Positions 35,342-43,056 are shown, numbered from the stretch's first letter. The stretch: DNA of 64,000 nt from Nocardia takedensis NBRC 100417 (GCF_000308695.1 NZ_BAGG01000264.1:1-64000); one strand, 5' to 3'. Made by a program: numbers and translations. The notes: a model not told the origin generated them from the sequence alone.

Positions 35342-36459
35342 GGTCGAACTCCTACGGGGGTGCGGGGACGCGGGGCGGTGAGCACGGTCGCGGCGACCAG
35401 CAGCAGCAGCGCGCCCGCGGCGAGGGTGAGCGCGGTGCCCGCGCCGAGGACCGCGCCGAGCGCTTCGACGAGGCCGAGTCCGGCGACCGCGCCCAGTCCC
35501 GCCGCGCACAACAGGGCGGTCGGGGCGCCGTCGCGGTCGGGGCGGGCGGCGGCGCGGGCGCAGGCCGCCGAGGTGACGGCGACGCCGACGCCGATCGCCC
35601 ACGCGGCGGACGCGACCGCGACCAGCAGCAGACCACCGGCCGCGAGGATCGCGAACGGGGCGGGGTCGCGGGGCTTGCCGGGTACGAGGACGGCGAGCAG
35701 TGCGGCCGCGCCGGCGAGGGCGATGATCGGTATCCGCGCGAGATCGGTCAGCTCCCACCGGAACAGCAGTAGGTGCGGTGCGCCCGCGAAGGCCGCGCCC
35801 AGGGCCGCGCCGAGGGTCGCCGCGCCGAGCAGGTCGGTGCGACCCCACGCTCCCGGTGTGGAGGGGGACACCGTCGGCGCGCCGATCGCGGCCGGGAGTG
35901 CGATGACGGCGAGTACCGCGGCGGCGAGCCCCGCCGCCAGCAGTCCGTCCGTCGGATCGGCGTGGGTGAGACGGGCCACCGCGGCGCCGGCGAGCAGGCC
36001 GAGCCAGCTCAGGGCGTGGCGAACGGTGGTGGACGGGCGATCCGCGGCGCGCAGTCGGGCGGTGGCGTGGACGAGTCCGGTGGCCGCGCCCGCCGTCAGG
36101 ATCGCGCAGCAGAACGGAATCGGCGCGGTGGTGATCGAGGCGACGACCAGGCAGGCGCTCGCGAGGACCGCGCACCACGCCGCGGCGGCGGGGACGCGGA
36201 GCAGTCGGGGGGCGAGCAGGGCGGTGAGGCTGCCCAGCGCCGCCGCGGTGACGGTGATGTAGCCGATGACCGCGCCGGGCACGCCGAGGATTCCGCCGAT
36301 CGGCTTGGCCAGCAGCAGCAGGACCGCGCCGCCCGCCGATCCCGCGAACGCCGCGCTGCCGGTGAGCGTCCAGGTCAGCAGGATCTCCGCGCGGCCTCCG
36401 GTCGCACGCGGCGACCCGGCCGGGGTGGCCGGCGGGGCGATGGTGGTGGGATCGCTCAC
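35338..36459 (-). CDS. Polytopic membrane protein heading the neocarzinostatin-like operon
   Basis: 373 residues, Ala/Leu/Gly-rich with about ten hydrophobic spans separated by short loops. No transporter motif is recognised. The GTG at 36459 is favoured by GGAG five bases upstream; an ATG 15 bases earlier (36474) is the alternative. It is the first of four overlapping genes, so it may insert, feed or use the neocarzinostatin-fold proteins. GAAAC-N3-GTTTC operator-like sequences stand just upstream. Confidence 0.75.
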   Translation of the reverse strand: MSDPTTIAPPATPAGSPRATGGRAEILLTWTLTGSAAFAGSAGGAVLLLLAKPIGGILGVPGAVIGYITVTAAALGSLTALLAPRLLRVPAAAAWCAVLASACLVVASITTAPIPFCCAILTAGAATGLVHATARLRAADRPSTTVRHALSWLGLLAGAAVARLTHADPTDGLLAAGLAAAVLAVIALPAAIGAPTVSPSTPGAWGRTDLLGAATLGAALGAAFAGAPHLLLFRWELTDLARIPIIALAGAAALLAVLVPGKPRDPAPFAILAAGGLLLVAVASAAWAIGVGVAVTSAACARAAARPDRDGAPTALLCAAGLGAVAGLGLVEALGAVLGAGTALTLAAGALLLLVAATVLTAPRPRTPVGVRP

Positions 36460-36486
36460 CTTGTCTCCATTCATGTTCCACTGAGG

Positions 36487-36499
36487 GAAACGTGGTTTC
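36487..36499. promoter_or_regulatory. GAAAC-GTG-GTTTC site, neocarzinostatin-like operon
   Basis: A perfect 5-3-5 inverted repeat lies 28 bp before the GTG start. It matches the motif found before the two catabolic operons. A looser copy (GAAAC-N6-GTTTC) lies at 36557-36572. Confidence 0.65.
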
Positions 36500-36596
36500 T
36501 CGCTGTGCATATTGAATCCGTGCTGGTCCGAGCAAGTCAAGGTGTGAAAACTGCTCGAAACACGAACGTTTCGTGGGGCCTGCCGATCCGCTCGGC

Positions 36597-36610
36597 GAAA
36601 CGGTTGTTTC
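36597..36610. promoter_or_regulatory. Variant site GAAAC-GGTT-GTTTC
   Basis: Same arms as the motif at 36487 but with a 4-nt spacer. It lies in the gap between the lipase-like gene end and the neocarzinostatin-like operon start. The 36460-36688 gap holds no gene. Confidence 0.4.
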
Positions 36611-36688
36611 CCCGCTTCGCACCCGCCGACGGGCGCGCGGGCGACGCGGTCCGCCGGGGGTCGCGCCGCCCACGCGGGAGTGCCCGGA

Positions 36689-37651
36689 TCAGAAGGGGCG
36701 CAGGATATGGGCGCCCGGCGCGGCGGCCACGTCACTGAAGGCCGTGTCGGGATAGAACCGGGCGGTGGTCTCGCCGGAGACATAATCGTCGGCCCAGCCG
36801 ACGGCGATCGAGTCCAGTTCGGAGACGTTGCGCGATTCGGGGACGCCGCACAGCAGTGTCCCGAGCGTGTCGGAACTGTCGCCCTCGGCGTCGGTGTGCA
36901 CGCCGCCGGTGAGTCGGACGCCCAGGTAGGGGCGGTGCAGGTGGGTCTGCATCGAGGTGGTGCCGGTGCCGAGGTTGTTGCACGCCGACGGGGCCGCGGA
37001 GATCGCCCGGATCGGCAGGTCGGTCGGGTCGAGGTTGATCAGCGAGGGGTCGGTGTTGTTGTCGATGAACGATTTCACCGGGTCGAGCAGGACCAGGCCG
37101 CGTAGCGACGGCCAAGCCGCCGGATAGGCGGTGCGTAGTCGGTCGGCGACGTAGGTGACGGCTTCCGCGCCCGCCGAGTGTCCCGCGAAGACCATCTGCG
37201 CGGGCATGGTGATCGGCGGGTGCCCCGAGGCGCGGGCGGCCTCGGCGAGGCTGGTCGCCAACGCGCCGGTCGGATCGGCGGCCTCGCCGAACAGGGCGGC
37301 CACGGTGTTCAGGAAAGGTCGGTTGCCCGTGAGGTTCTGCAAGGTGCACCCGTTGAGGTCCATGAACGGCAGTGCGGGGGTGAACACGGCGTAGCCCGCC
37401 TCGGCGAAATGGGTGGCCAGCGCCGCGACGTTACGGTTGGTCCTGGCGAATCCGTGTTGCAGCCACACCAGCGCCTTGGGTTGTCCGGCGGGCAGGAACC
37501 AGTCGGAGTCCTGGTGCAGGGTCGCCGTCCCGCAGGCTATCGCGATGTCCTGGTTGTGGTGATAGGTGGGGGCGGCCTGGGCGACGGGGGCGGTGGCGAG
37601 GGTGACTCCGGCGGCGGTGGCGGCGATCAGGGTGGGGAGGCGATATCTCAT
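36689..37651 (-). CDS. Secreted alpha/beta hydrolase (lipase/chlorophyllase-like)
   Basis: 320 residues with a signal peptide (about 1-27, ending VAQA-APTY). Oxyanion motif LVWLQHGFARTNR, nucleophile Ser159 in FAGHSAGAEAV, Asp probably in LLDPVKSF and a His late in the chain. Such exported serine hydrolases cleave lipid esters; removal of the phytyl ester from chlorophyll is one possibility given the neighbours, but not shown by sequence. A variant of the regulon motif (37696-37708) stands 45 bp upstream. Confidence 0.82.
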   Translation of the reverse strand: MRYRLPTLIAATAAGVTLATAPVAQAAPTYHHNQDIAIACGTATLHQDSDWFLPAGQPKALVWLQHGFARTNRNVAALATHFAEAGYAVFTPALPFMDLNGCTLQNLTGNRPFLNTVAALFGEAADPTGALATSLAEAARASGHPPITMPAQMVFAGHSAGAEAVTYVADRLRTAYPAAWPSLRGLVLLDPVKSFIDNNTDPSLINLDPTDLPIRAISAAPSACNNLGTGTTSMQTHLHRPYLGVRLTGGVHTDAEGDSSDTLGTLLCGVPESRNVSELDSIAVGWADDYVSGETTARFYPDTAFSDVAAAPGAHILRPF

Positions 37652-37695
37652 CGAGGCTCCTGCGAAGGTGGGTATGTTTCCCAGAGTGGAATTGC

Positions 37696-37708
37696 GTTTC
37701 CTTGAAAC
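37696..37708. promoter_or_regulatory. GTTTC-CTT-GAAAC repeat upstream of the secreted hydrolase
   Basis: A perfect 5-3-5 inverted repeat with arms in the reverse order of the GAAAC-N3-GTTTC motif, 45 bp before the minus-strand start. AATT flanks both sides, making a longer quasi-palindrome. Confidence 0.45.
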
Positions 37709-37805
37709 CAATTCTGGGCCGCCCCGGATCGATGTCAAACCGAGCGTGAGTGATTCACATCGCTTCTGACCTGTGATTATGCAATTCTCGTCGCGGACGC
37801 CGACA

Positions 37806-37832
37806 CACCCGCGCCGCACGGCGGCGCGGGTG
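37806..37832 (-). terminator. Terminator of the chlorophyll-breakdown-like operon
   Basis: A perfect 12-bp GC-rich stem with an ACG loop begins 14 bp after the stop of the last gene in the eight-gene minus-strand operon. Confidence 0.75.
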
Positions 37833-37845
37833 GGGCCGGGCTCGG

Positions 37846-38589
37846 TCAGTACTCGCGCAGCAGGCTGCCCGCGCCCTCGACGCGATCGGTGATGCCGTTG
37901 TCGCGCAACGCCATCCACCAGGTCGCCGCGTTGATGGCGATCACCGGTTTGCCCAGCCATCGTTCCGCCTCGTCGGCCAACCCGACCATGGACAGATTCG
38001 TCCCGCACTGCACGAGCGCGTCGATCTCGGGCCCGTCGACCTCGAGCAGCGCCGCGCGCAAGGTGTCCTCGGTGACGTGGGCGATGGACACCGCCGTGGG
38101 ACAGCGCAAGCCGGTGATCGCGGCCACCTCGAAGCCCAGCTCGCCGAAGAAGCGGATCACGTTGGCGTCGCCGACCGGCTGATACGGTGTGACCACCCCG
38201 ATCCGCTTCGCCCCGTACAGTTCCAGCGCGCGCCTGCACGCCTCCGCGCCGGTGGCGACCTCGAGTCCGGTCAGGCCGCGGATCTGCTCGACGAAGCGCT
38301 TGTTGCCCGCCACGCCCTCCCAGAACGTCTCCGCCGACATGCCCATGACCATGTAGTCGGGCTCACAGGTCAGCACGCGCGCGCAGGTCGCGTCGAGTTC
38401 GGCGCGGATCTGCTCGAGCAGTCGCCCCATGCCCGCGTCATCGTTCATGTTCTGGTCGCGGATGTGGATGCGGCCGAAATGCGCGGTCACCCCCGGTACG
38501 CCCATCCGCGCGAAATCGGGCTCCACCACGGTGTTCGTCGAAGGGGCCAGGACCGCGAACTTGCGTCGCCAGCCCAATACGTCGGGCAT
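37846..38589 (-). CDS. Asp/Glu racemase superfamily protein (maleate isomerase-like)
   Basis: 247 residues, the same length as its paralog at 27604. VLAPSTNTVVEPDF and YMVMGMSAETFWEG mark the family. One of the two catalytic cysteines is present (Cys194 in LVQCGTNLS), while the first position is Ser (GMSAE); Cys118 in TGAEACRRAL is shared with the paralog. It may isomerise or decarboxylate a maleate-like diacid. It is the last gene of the operon, 23 bp after the NOL-like SDR gene. A substituted maleate from tetrapyrrole breakdown would fit, as inference. Confidence 0.82.
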   Translation of the reverse strand: MPDVLGWRRKFAVLAPSTNTVVEPDFARMGVPGVTAHFGRIHIRDQNMNDDAGMGRLLEQIRAELDATCARVLTCEPDYMVMGMSAETFWEGVAGNKRFVEQIRGLTGLEVATGAEACRRALELYGAKRIGVVTPYQPVGDANVIRFFGELGFEVAAITGLRCPTAVSIAHVTEDTLRAALLEVDGPEIDALVQCGTNLSMVGLADEAERWLGKPVIAINAATWWMALRDNGITDRVEGAGSLLREY

Positions 38590-38612
38590 CGTCGTCCTCC
38601 TGTGTGTCGGTG

Positions 38613-39380
38613 TCAGTCGGTGAACAGGTCGCGTCGCCGGACCGGGGCCAGGGCGAAACGCGCGGCGATGCGCGGACCGGTGAGCCGCCGGACGTGCGCG
38701 CCGTTGCGGGTGCGGGTGAGCGCGCGTTCGGCCAGCCACGGGGCCACCGTCTCGACGCGGTCGGCGAGGATGTTCATCACCTTGCGGATGCGGACCAGTT
38801 CGGCGTCGTCGTAGCCGTGCAGCAGCAGGTCCGTGATCACCATGCCCGGGCTGAGCAATCCGACGGTGACGCCGTCGGGCACTTCGCGGGCCAGCGCCTC
38901 GGTGAAATAGGTCAGTCCGCGTTTGCTCGCGCCGTAGACGCCGAGGCCGTCCACGATGCGGCCGTCGCTGCCCAGTCCCTCCATGTTCCACACGTGACCG
39001 CCGCCCGCGGCCGCCATCGCCGGAATCGCGACCGCGCACCCGTGCACCGCGCCCAGCAGATTCGTGCGCAGGACCGCCTCGGCCCGCTCGGCGGGCAATC
39101 GCCAGGCGGGGGTGCGGTCGTGGGAGATTCCCGCGTTGTTGATCCAGACGTCGATACGGCCGAAGCGCCGCACACCCGCGTCCCAGAACGTCTCGAGGGC
39201 GGCCCGGTCGGTGACGTCGGCGGTGGTGACCAGCGCCCGGTCCGGCAGTTCGACGCGCACCGCGGCGACCCGCTCGGGGTCGGTCCCGCACAGCAGGACC
39301 TGGTGTCCCGCGTCGAGCAGGGCGCGCGCGAGACCGAGTCCGATACCGCGGGTGCCGCCCGTCACGGCGATCGTCTTCAC
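38613..39380 (-). CDS. SDR resembling chlorophyll(ide) b reductase NOL/NYC1
   Basis: 255 residues. Cofactor motif TGGTRGIG (7-14), NNAG (81-84), Ser138 and Tyr149-x3-Lys153 in YGASK are intact. Features recalled from plant NOL/NYC1 and unusual in other SDRs are present: IDVWINNAG, GGHVWNMEGLGSDGR (plant GGHIFNIDGAGSDGR) and LSPGMVITDLLLHG (plant LSPGMVTTDLLMSG), followed by a similar C-terminal tail. Plant enzymes reduce the 7-formyl of chlorophyll b to hydroxymethyl. The GTG start overlaps the preceding stop. The similarity is from memory of the plant sequences, not a search. Confidence 0.82.
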   Translation of the reverse strand: MKTIAVTGGTRGIGLGLARALLDAGHQVLLCGTDPERVAAVRVELPDRALVTTADVTDRAALETFWDAGVRRFGRIDVWINNAGISHDRTPAWRLPAERAEAVLRTNLLGAVHGCAVAIPAMAAAGGGHVWNMEGLGSDGRIVDGLGVYGASKRGLTYFTEALAREVPDGVTVGLLSPGMVITDLLLHGYDDAELVRIRKVMNILADRVETVAPWLAERALTRTRNGAHVRRLTGPRIAARFALAPVRRRDLFTD

Positions 39381-40294
39381 GACCGGTCCAGGATGCCGTG
39401 CAGCACCGCGGCGAGCCGATTGTGCTCGTGGAGTTCGACGACCAGCGCGATCCGGCTGCCCGCCCCCATGCCGGGTTCGGCGTCCATCATGAATTCCCTT
39501 CCGTGTGAACGCGTTCCGTCGGTGAAATGCAGCCGCGGATAGTTGGCCCGACCGAAGGCCGTCGCCGCGCCCCAGGCGTCGGGGCCCTCGTAGTACAGGC
39601 GCGCGCCGTCGCGGCGGACCGTGGTCTCGTAGGCGCGGTCGACCGCGCCCGACCAGCGCACGCGGTGTCGCGCGCCGAGCAGACCGGTCGGCTCCACCGA
39701 CAACTCCACCCGCACCGCGCCGAGCGGTTTCTGTTCGGCGTCCCACAGTTCGCAGTCGCCGCCGAATCGGCTGACCTCTTTGGTCGGCAGGATGAAAGGA
39801 GTGGGACCGCACCGGGTCTCGTGGGCGAGATGATCCTCGACCAGCTCCGGCACGCGGGTGTAGAGGCCGTTGAACACCCCGATCAGCGCGGGGCCCTGGG
39901 TGAGCACCGAGGAATAGATCTGGGTGTCGCCGACGGTCTGATTCCAGGTGTTCAGCCCGACCTGCCAGCCCGGTCCGTAGTAGTGGGCGTCGACGAATCC
40001 GCCGTAGGGCTGTCCCGATCCGAAGAAATCCGGTCCGGTGTAGAGACGGTCGGCGTCGGAATCGACCACGCCGAAGGCGAACGGGGCGGCCAGGGTGAAG
40101 CGCGCGGCGAGGTCGCCGCCGCCCTGGATGCCGCCGTCCATCCGGTAGGTGGTGACACCGTCGGCGAACTCCGAGGAGCGGCGGATGTCCTCGAATCCGC
40201 GCCAGGCGCCGACAGCGTCGAACAGCGAAGGTCTGCCCACCCATTCGCCCGCGATGCGACGTTGCCACACACTGGGTTCGGCGACGGCGCTCAT
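39377..40294 (-). CDS. Unrecognised protein in the chlorophyll-breakdown-like operon
   Basis: 305 residues, no family recognised. It is Gly- and aromatic-rich with a beta-sheet pattern (YGGFVDAHYYGPGWQVGLNT, GPALIGVFNGLYTRV), compatible with a lipocalin-like barrel; no signal peptide or membrane span. It overlaps both neighbours by four bases (RCCR-like gene before, NOL-like SDR after), so it is an integral part of the operon. A tetrapyrrole-binding or dechelating role is possible but unsupported by motifs; it does not look like plant Stay-green. Confidence 0.78.
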   Translation of the reverse strand: MSAVAEPSVWQRRIAGEWVGRPSLFDAVGAWRGFEDIRRSSEFADGVTTYRMDGGIQGGGDLAARFTLAAPFAFGVVDSDADRLYTGPDFFGSGQPYGGFVDAHYYGPGWQVGLNTWNQTVGDTQIYSSVLTQGPALIGVFNGLYTRVPELVEDHLAHETRCGPTPFILPTKEVSRFGGDCELWDAEQKPLGAVRVELSVEPTGLLGARHRVRWSGAVDRAYETTVRRDGARLYYEGPDAWGAATAFGRANYPRLHFTDGTRSHGREFMMDAEPGMGAGSRIALVVELHEHNRLAAVLHGILDRS

Positions 40295-40980
40295 GCCAGC
40301 AACTCCCCGCGCACCCGTTCGCACTGTTCGTCGCCGATCAGCTGTCGCACCCGCTCCCACACGGGATCGACCCGCGGATCGAACAGATTGGCGCGTGCCG
40401 CCGCGTCCCGGACCGACAGTTCGCCCTCGATCGCGTCGATTCCTTTGTCCACCAACGTCAGCCAGTGGCGCAGGTAGCCGTCCACGGTGTCGTCCAGTGC
40501 GCGGAAGGCGTCCGGTGTGGCCCGGCACACCACCATCCACGGCGACATCATCGCCCGCTGGCGGGGGCCGATCGCGGCCGCCGAGAGACCGTCGAGGGTC
40601 CACGCTCCCTCGAAGAGATCGGTCAGCGGGGCGAAGGCGTCGTCGAGATAGTCCAGGTGCACGGCCAGATCGGCGCGGGGAATCAGATCGAGGTGCATCG
40701 CGTAGTACTCGGCCGAGGCCACCGAATCCAGGGTGAAGTGCGGGATCGGCGAATCGGCCGGGGTGAACGCGAAGACCATGTGGCTGTCGAGACCGATCTT
40801 CGGCACCACCAGCGAGACCACCACGGCCTTGTCGATGGGGCCGCCGTGCAGCACCCGCAGGCGACCGACCGGTGTCGGCGACATCGGACTGGTCAGGTCG
40901 AGATCGGTGGTGACCGCGAGACCCAGGCTCTCGGTCAGGGTGGACAGGGTGCGCTCGCACAGCGCGGCGGGCAGGCTCAT
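40291..40980 (-). CDS. RCCR-like protein, second divergent copy
   Basis: 229 residues. It shares with the protein encoded at 43053-43862, and with plant red chlorophyll catabolite reductase, the block LIPRADLAVHLDYLDDAF (99-116; plant LPHRKDLVLNPDYLKEYY). SPWMVV (146-151) then takes the place of the plant FVRSAFSP, and RDAAARANLFDP (191-202) that of the R-rich C-terminal motif. The fold is that of ferredoxin-dependent bilin reductases, which reduce linear tetrapyrroles without a cofactor of their own. It is more divergent and shorter, so its substrate may differ. Start overlaps the Rieske gene stop (ATGA). Confidence 0.72.
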   Translation of the reverse strand: MSLPAALCERTLSTLTESLGLAVTTDLDLTSPMSPTPVGRLRVLHGGPIDKAVVVSLVVPKIGLDSHMVFAFTPADSPIPHFTLDSVASAEYYAMHLDLIPRADLAVHLDYLDDAFAPLTDLFEGAWTLDGLSAAAIGPRQRAMMSPWMVVCRATPDAFRALDDTVDGYLRHWLTLVDKGIDAIEGELSVRDAAARANLFDPRVDPVWERVRQLIGDEQCERVRGELLA

Positions 40981-42098
40981 GGTCGGGCACTTCCGTTGCG
41001 GGCCTTGTGCACCCAGGCGCTGGCCAGTTCGGGATGGTCGCGCCGCGAGGGCGAGGCGATGACGGTGGCGTTGCGGCGCGGCCCCTCGGTGGCGATGATG
41101 TCGTCGCCGCCGACCCACCAGCCCGCCTTGATCAACTGGGTCCGGCGGCGTCGGTAGGCGACCTGGAGGGCGTCGCTGCGCACGTGCAATTCGTCGGCCA
41201 GATCGAAGGGCAGCAGTTCGGGGCGTTGGGCCTCCACCACCGGTTGATCCTGGAGCAGGATCTTCGCGATCCGTTTGCGGGCGTTCTCGTCGGCCCAACC
41301 GCCGGTGAAGAAATTGCGGTAGCCGATGATCTTGATCAGGGTGCGTTCCTGGGACAGCGGGATGTTGAAGTCGTAGAGCAGCATGTCGCCGATCGGTAGG
41401 CGCACATGCAGTTTCACCACATTGGGCAGGTACCACCCGTTGGTGACGGTGACGTGTTCGGGTCGCGGCTTGCGTTTGGCGAGCAGTCCCCACAGCCCCT
41501 TGGGCGGCGGCGGGCTGAGCAGGATGTCGGCTTCGGCGGACCACTCGTCGGAGCGGATGCGGAAGTCGGGGATCTCGGGCTTGTCGGGGTTGCCGAAGGA
41601 GGTGCCGTGCACGAACGGGGTGTGCGAGGCGTCGACCACGTTCTCGAAGGTCCGCTCGTAGTTGGCCTCGACCTCCATCTCGAAGTGCACGGCGCGGAAG
41701 TTCGGGTCGTCGTGCTCCGGGATGACCGGGATGGGCGGGCGTTCCTCCTCGGGCAGATCGCCGAGGAAGGCCCACACCATGCCGTACCGCTCGACGGTCG
41801 GATAGGAGTCCACGCGCGCTTTGCGCGGGATGCTGCGCTGTTCGGCGTTGGCGGGGATCTTGACGCACGCGCCCGCCGGGTCGTACTGCCACCCGTGATA
41901 CGGGCACGCGATGCAGTCGTCGACCACCGTGCCCATCGCCAGCGACCCGCCGCGGTGCACGCACAGATCCGACAGGCACACCGCGGCGCCCGCCCGGTCG
42001 CGGTAGAGGACGAAATCCTGGCCCAGGCAGGTCACCCGGCACGGCGTGCGGCTCACCTTCTCGGCGAATTCCAGTGCGTACCAGAAGTTCTTGAGCAT
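40977..42098 (-). CDS. Rieske non-heme iron oxygenase, pheophorbide a oxygenase-like
   Basis: 373 residues. Rieske cluster ligands are Cys46-x-His48 and Cys65-x2-His68 in LCVHRGGSL and CPYHGWQYD. The mononuclear iron site is ENVVDASHTPFVHG (His159, His164, with the linking Asp156). The arrangement, and the segment LYDFNIPLSQERTLIKIIGY then RNFF, resemble plant PAO and TIC55 (plant CSFNIPMAPGKTR, then ARNFF). PAO opens the chlorin ring of pheophorbide a to red chlorophyll catabolite, the substrate of RCCR. No dedicated reductase gene is adjacent. AGGAG lies eight bases before the ATG. The plant enzyme has a longer C-terminus with a membrane anchor; this one is soluble. Confidence 0.85.
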   Translation of the reverse strand: MLKNFWYALEFAEKVSRTPCRVTCLGQDFVLYRDRAGAAVCLSDLCVHRGGSLAMGTVVDDCIACPYHGWQYDPAGACVKIPANAEQRSIPRKARVDSYPTVERYGMVWAFLGDLPEEERPPIPVIPEHDDPNFRAVHFEMEVEANYERTFENVVDASHTPFVHGTSFGNPDKPEIPDFRIRSDEWSAEADILLSPPPPKGLWGLLAKRKPRPEHVTVTNGWYLPNVVKLHVRLPIGDMLLYDFNIPLSQERTLIKIIGYRNFFTGGWADENARKRIAKILLQDQPVVEAQRPELLPFDLADELHVRSDALQVAYRRRRTQLIKAGWWVGGDDIIATEGPRRNATVIASPSRRDHPELASAWVHKARNGSARP

Positions 42099-42109
42099 GA
42101 CGCTGACTC

Positions 42110-42222
42110 CTATCGGTGTTCCAGGACGACACCGGTGTCGTCGAAGGCGGACAGTTCCTTGCGCGCCACATCCGATCCGCGCACGTGCGCGTCGAGGAAC
42201 AGCGTGGTCAGGCGGCGAACGG
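42110..42222 (-). pseudogene. Out-of-frame C-terminal tail of the chlorophyllase-like hydrolase
   Basis: In the neighbouring frame, right after the G6 run at 42221-42226, the sequence reads VRRLTTLFLDAHVRGSDVAR and on to TAG at 42110-42112. LTTLFLDAHVRG is a normal C-terminal helix of dienelactone-hydrolase-type proteins. Adding one base to the run joins it to the hydrolase, giving 315 residues, and leaves only 11 bp to the Rieske start, like the tight spacing elsewhere in the operon. It is either a true frameshift or a homopolymer sequencing error. Confidence 0.7.
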
Positions 42223-43056
42223 GGGGAGGGCGTCGGCGTCGGCGGGCCCGTCGAGGAAGGCCCTGGCCGCGGTGGGGTCGGTGTCGGCGATGCCGAAGTG
42301 ATTGGCGCCCTCGACGACCGCGAGCAGGTGCCCCGTGCCGGGGAGCGCTTCGGCGAAGGTCCGTGCCACCGGATCGGCGCGGGTCGCGCCGTCCTCGCCG
42401 TAGCGGTCGGCGCTGCCCATGATGACGCCGTCGTTGGTGCCGACGCCGAGCAGGACCGGGCAGTCCACCTGGGCGGGCAGCACCGTCCCCGGCGCCCAGC
42501 CGAGCATGGTGGCGACCATGTTGTGCGAACCCCACCCGAACACCGCGCGGACACCGGGGAAGAACCGCGCCGATTGCAGGGCGACCGTGCCGCCGGCGGA
42601 ATGTCCGCCGAGGGCGACGCGGTCCAGGTCCAGCGCGCTCGCCAACGGCGAGAGGCGGTGCAGTTCGGCGAGGGTGTCGAGGATCGCGCCGATGGTCGGG
42701 CAGGTGGGTCCGTCGCCGTAGGCGCCGGGACGCGCCGCCGCCAGGTCGACGCCGGGCGTCAGCCCGTACTGTCCGCCGAACAGTTCGGCGACCCGGTCGA
42801 AAGTGACGACCACGTAACCCTGTTCGGCGATCGCGCAGGCGTAGCGGCGGTAGGAGTCCTGCCCGACGTTGACTCCGGACAGGAAGATCACCACCGGGTA
42901 GGGCGCGCCGGCGGGGTCCGCGCCGAACACACCGGTGAGTCGTTCGGCGTCGTCGCCGCGCACCTCGGCGGGGTAATAGATCTTCAGATGCGCGGTGTCG
43001 AAAGGGCTTTCGCCGTGGGTGCGCACCGACCACCACAGCGACCGGACGACGCTCAC
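42208..43056 (-). CDS. Chlorophyllase-like alpha/beta hydrolase, frameshifted near the 3' end
   Basis: 282 residues as read. The strand-loop YPVVIFLSGVNVGQDSYRRY resembles the plant chlorophyllase stretch YPVLLFLHG, then AIAEQGYVVVTFD. Nucleophile Ser153 is in LGGHSAGGTVAL (plant GHSRGG), the acid probably in GTNDGVIMG, and His in GANHFGIADTDP. Chlorophyllase removes phytol from chlorophyll. No signal peptide, so it should act inside the cell. The GTG start overlaps the RCCR-like gene stop. After a C6 run (coding strand) the frame stops early; the expected C-terminal helix continues in another frame (see 42110-42222). Confidence 0.82.
   Translation of the reverse strand: MSVVRSLWWSVRTHGESPFDTAHLKIYYPAEVRGDDAERLTGVFGADPAGAPYPVVIFLSGVNVGQDSYRRYACAIAEQGYVVVTFDRVAELFGGQYGLTPGVDLAAARPGAYGDGPTCPTIGAILDTLAELHRLSPLASALDLDRVALGGHSAGGTVALQSARFFPGVRAVFGWGSHNMVATMLGWAPGTVLPAQVDCPVLLGVGTNDGVIMGSADRYGEDGATRADPVARTFAEALPGTGHLLAVVEGANHFGIADTDPTAARAFLDGPADADALPPFAA

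Noticed and set aside
33739-36459. Enediyne biosynthesis cluster suggested by neocarzinostatin-like proteins
   Set aside because: No enediyne synthase or tailoring genes are near, and three anchored or free paralogs are atypical of a self-resistance protein.
39377-40294. Plant Stay-green (Mg-dechelatase) homologue
   Set aside because: The length and motifs do not match what I recall of Stay-green proteins; left unassigned.
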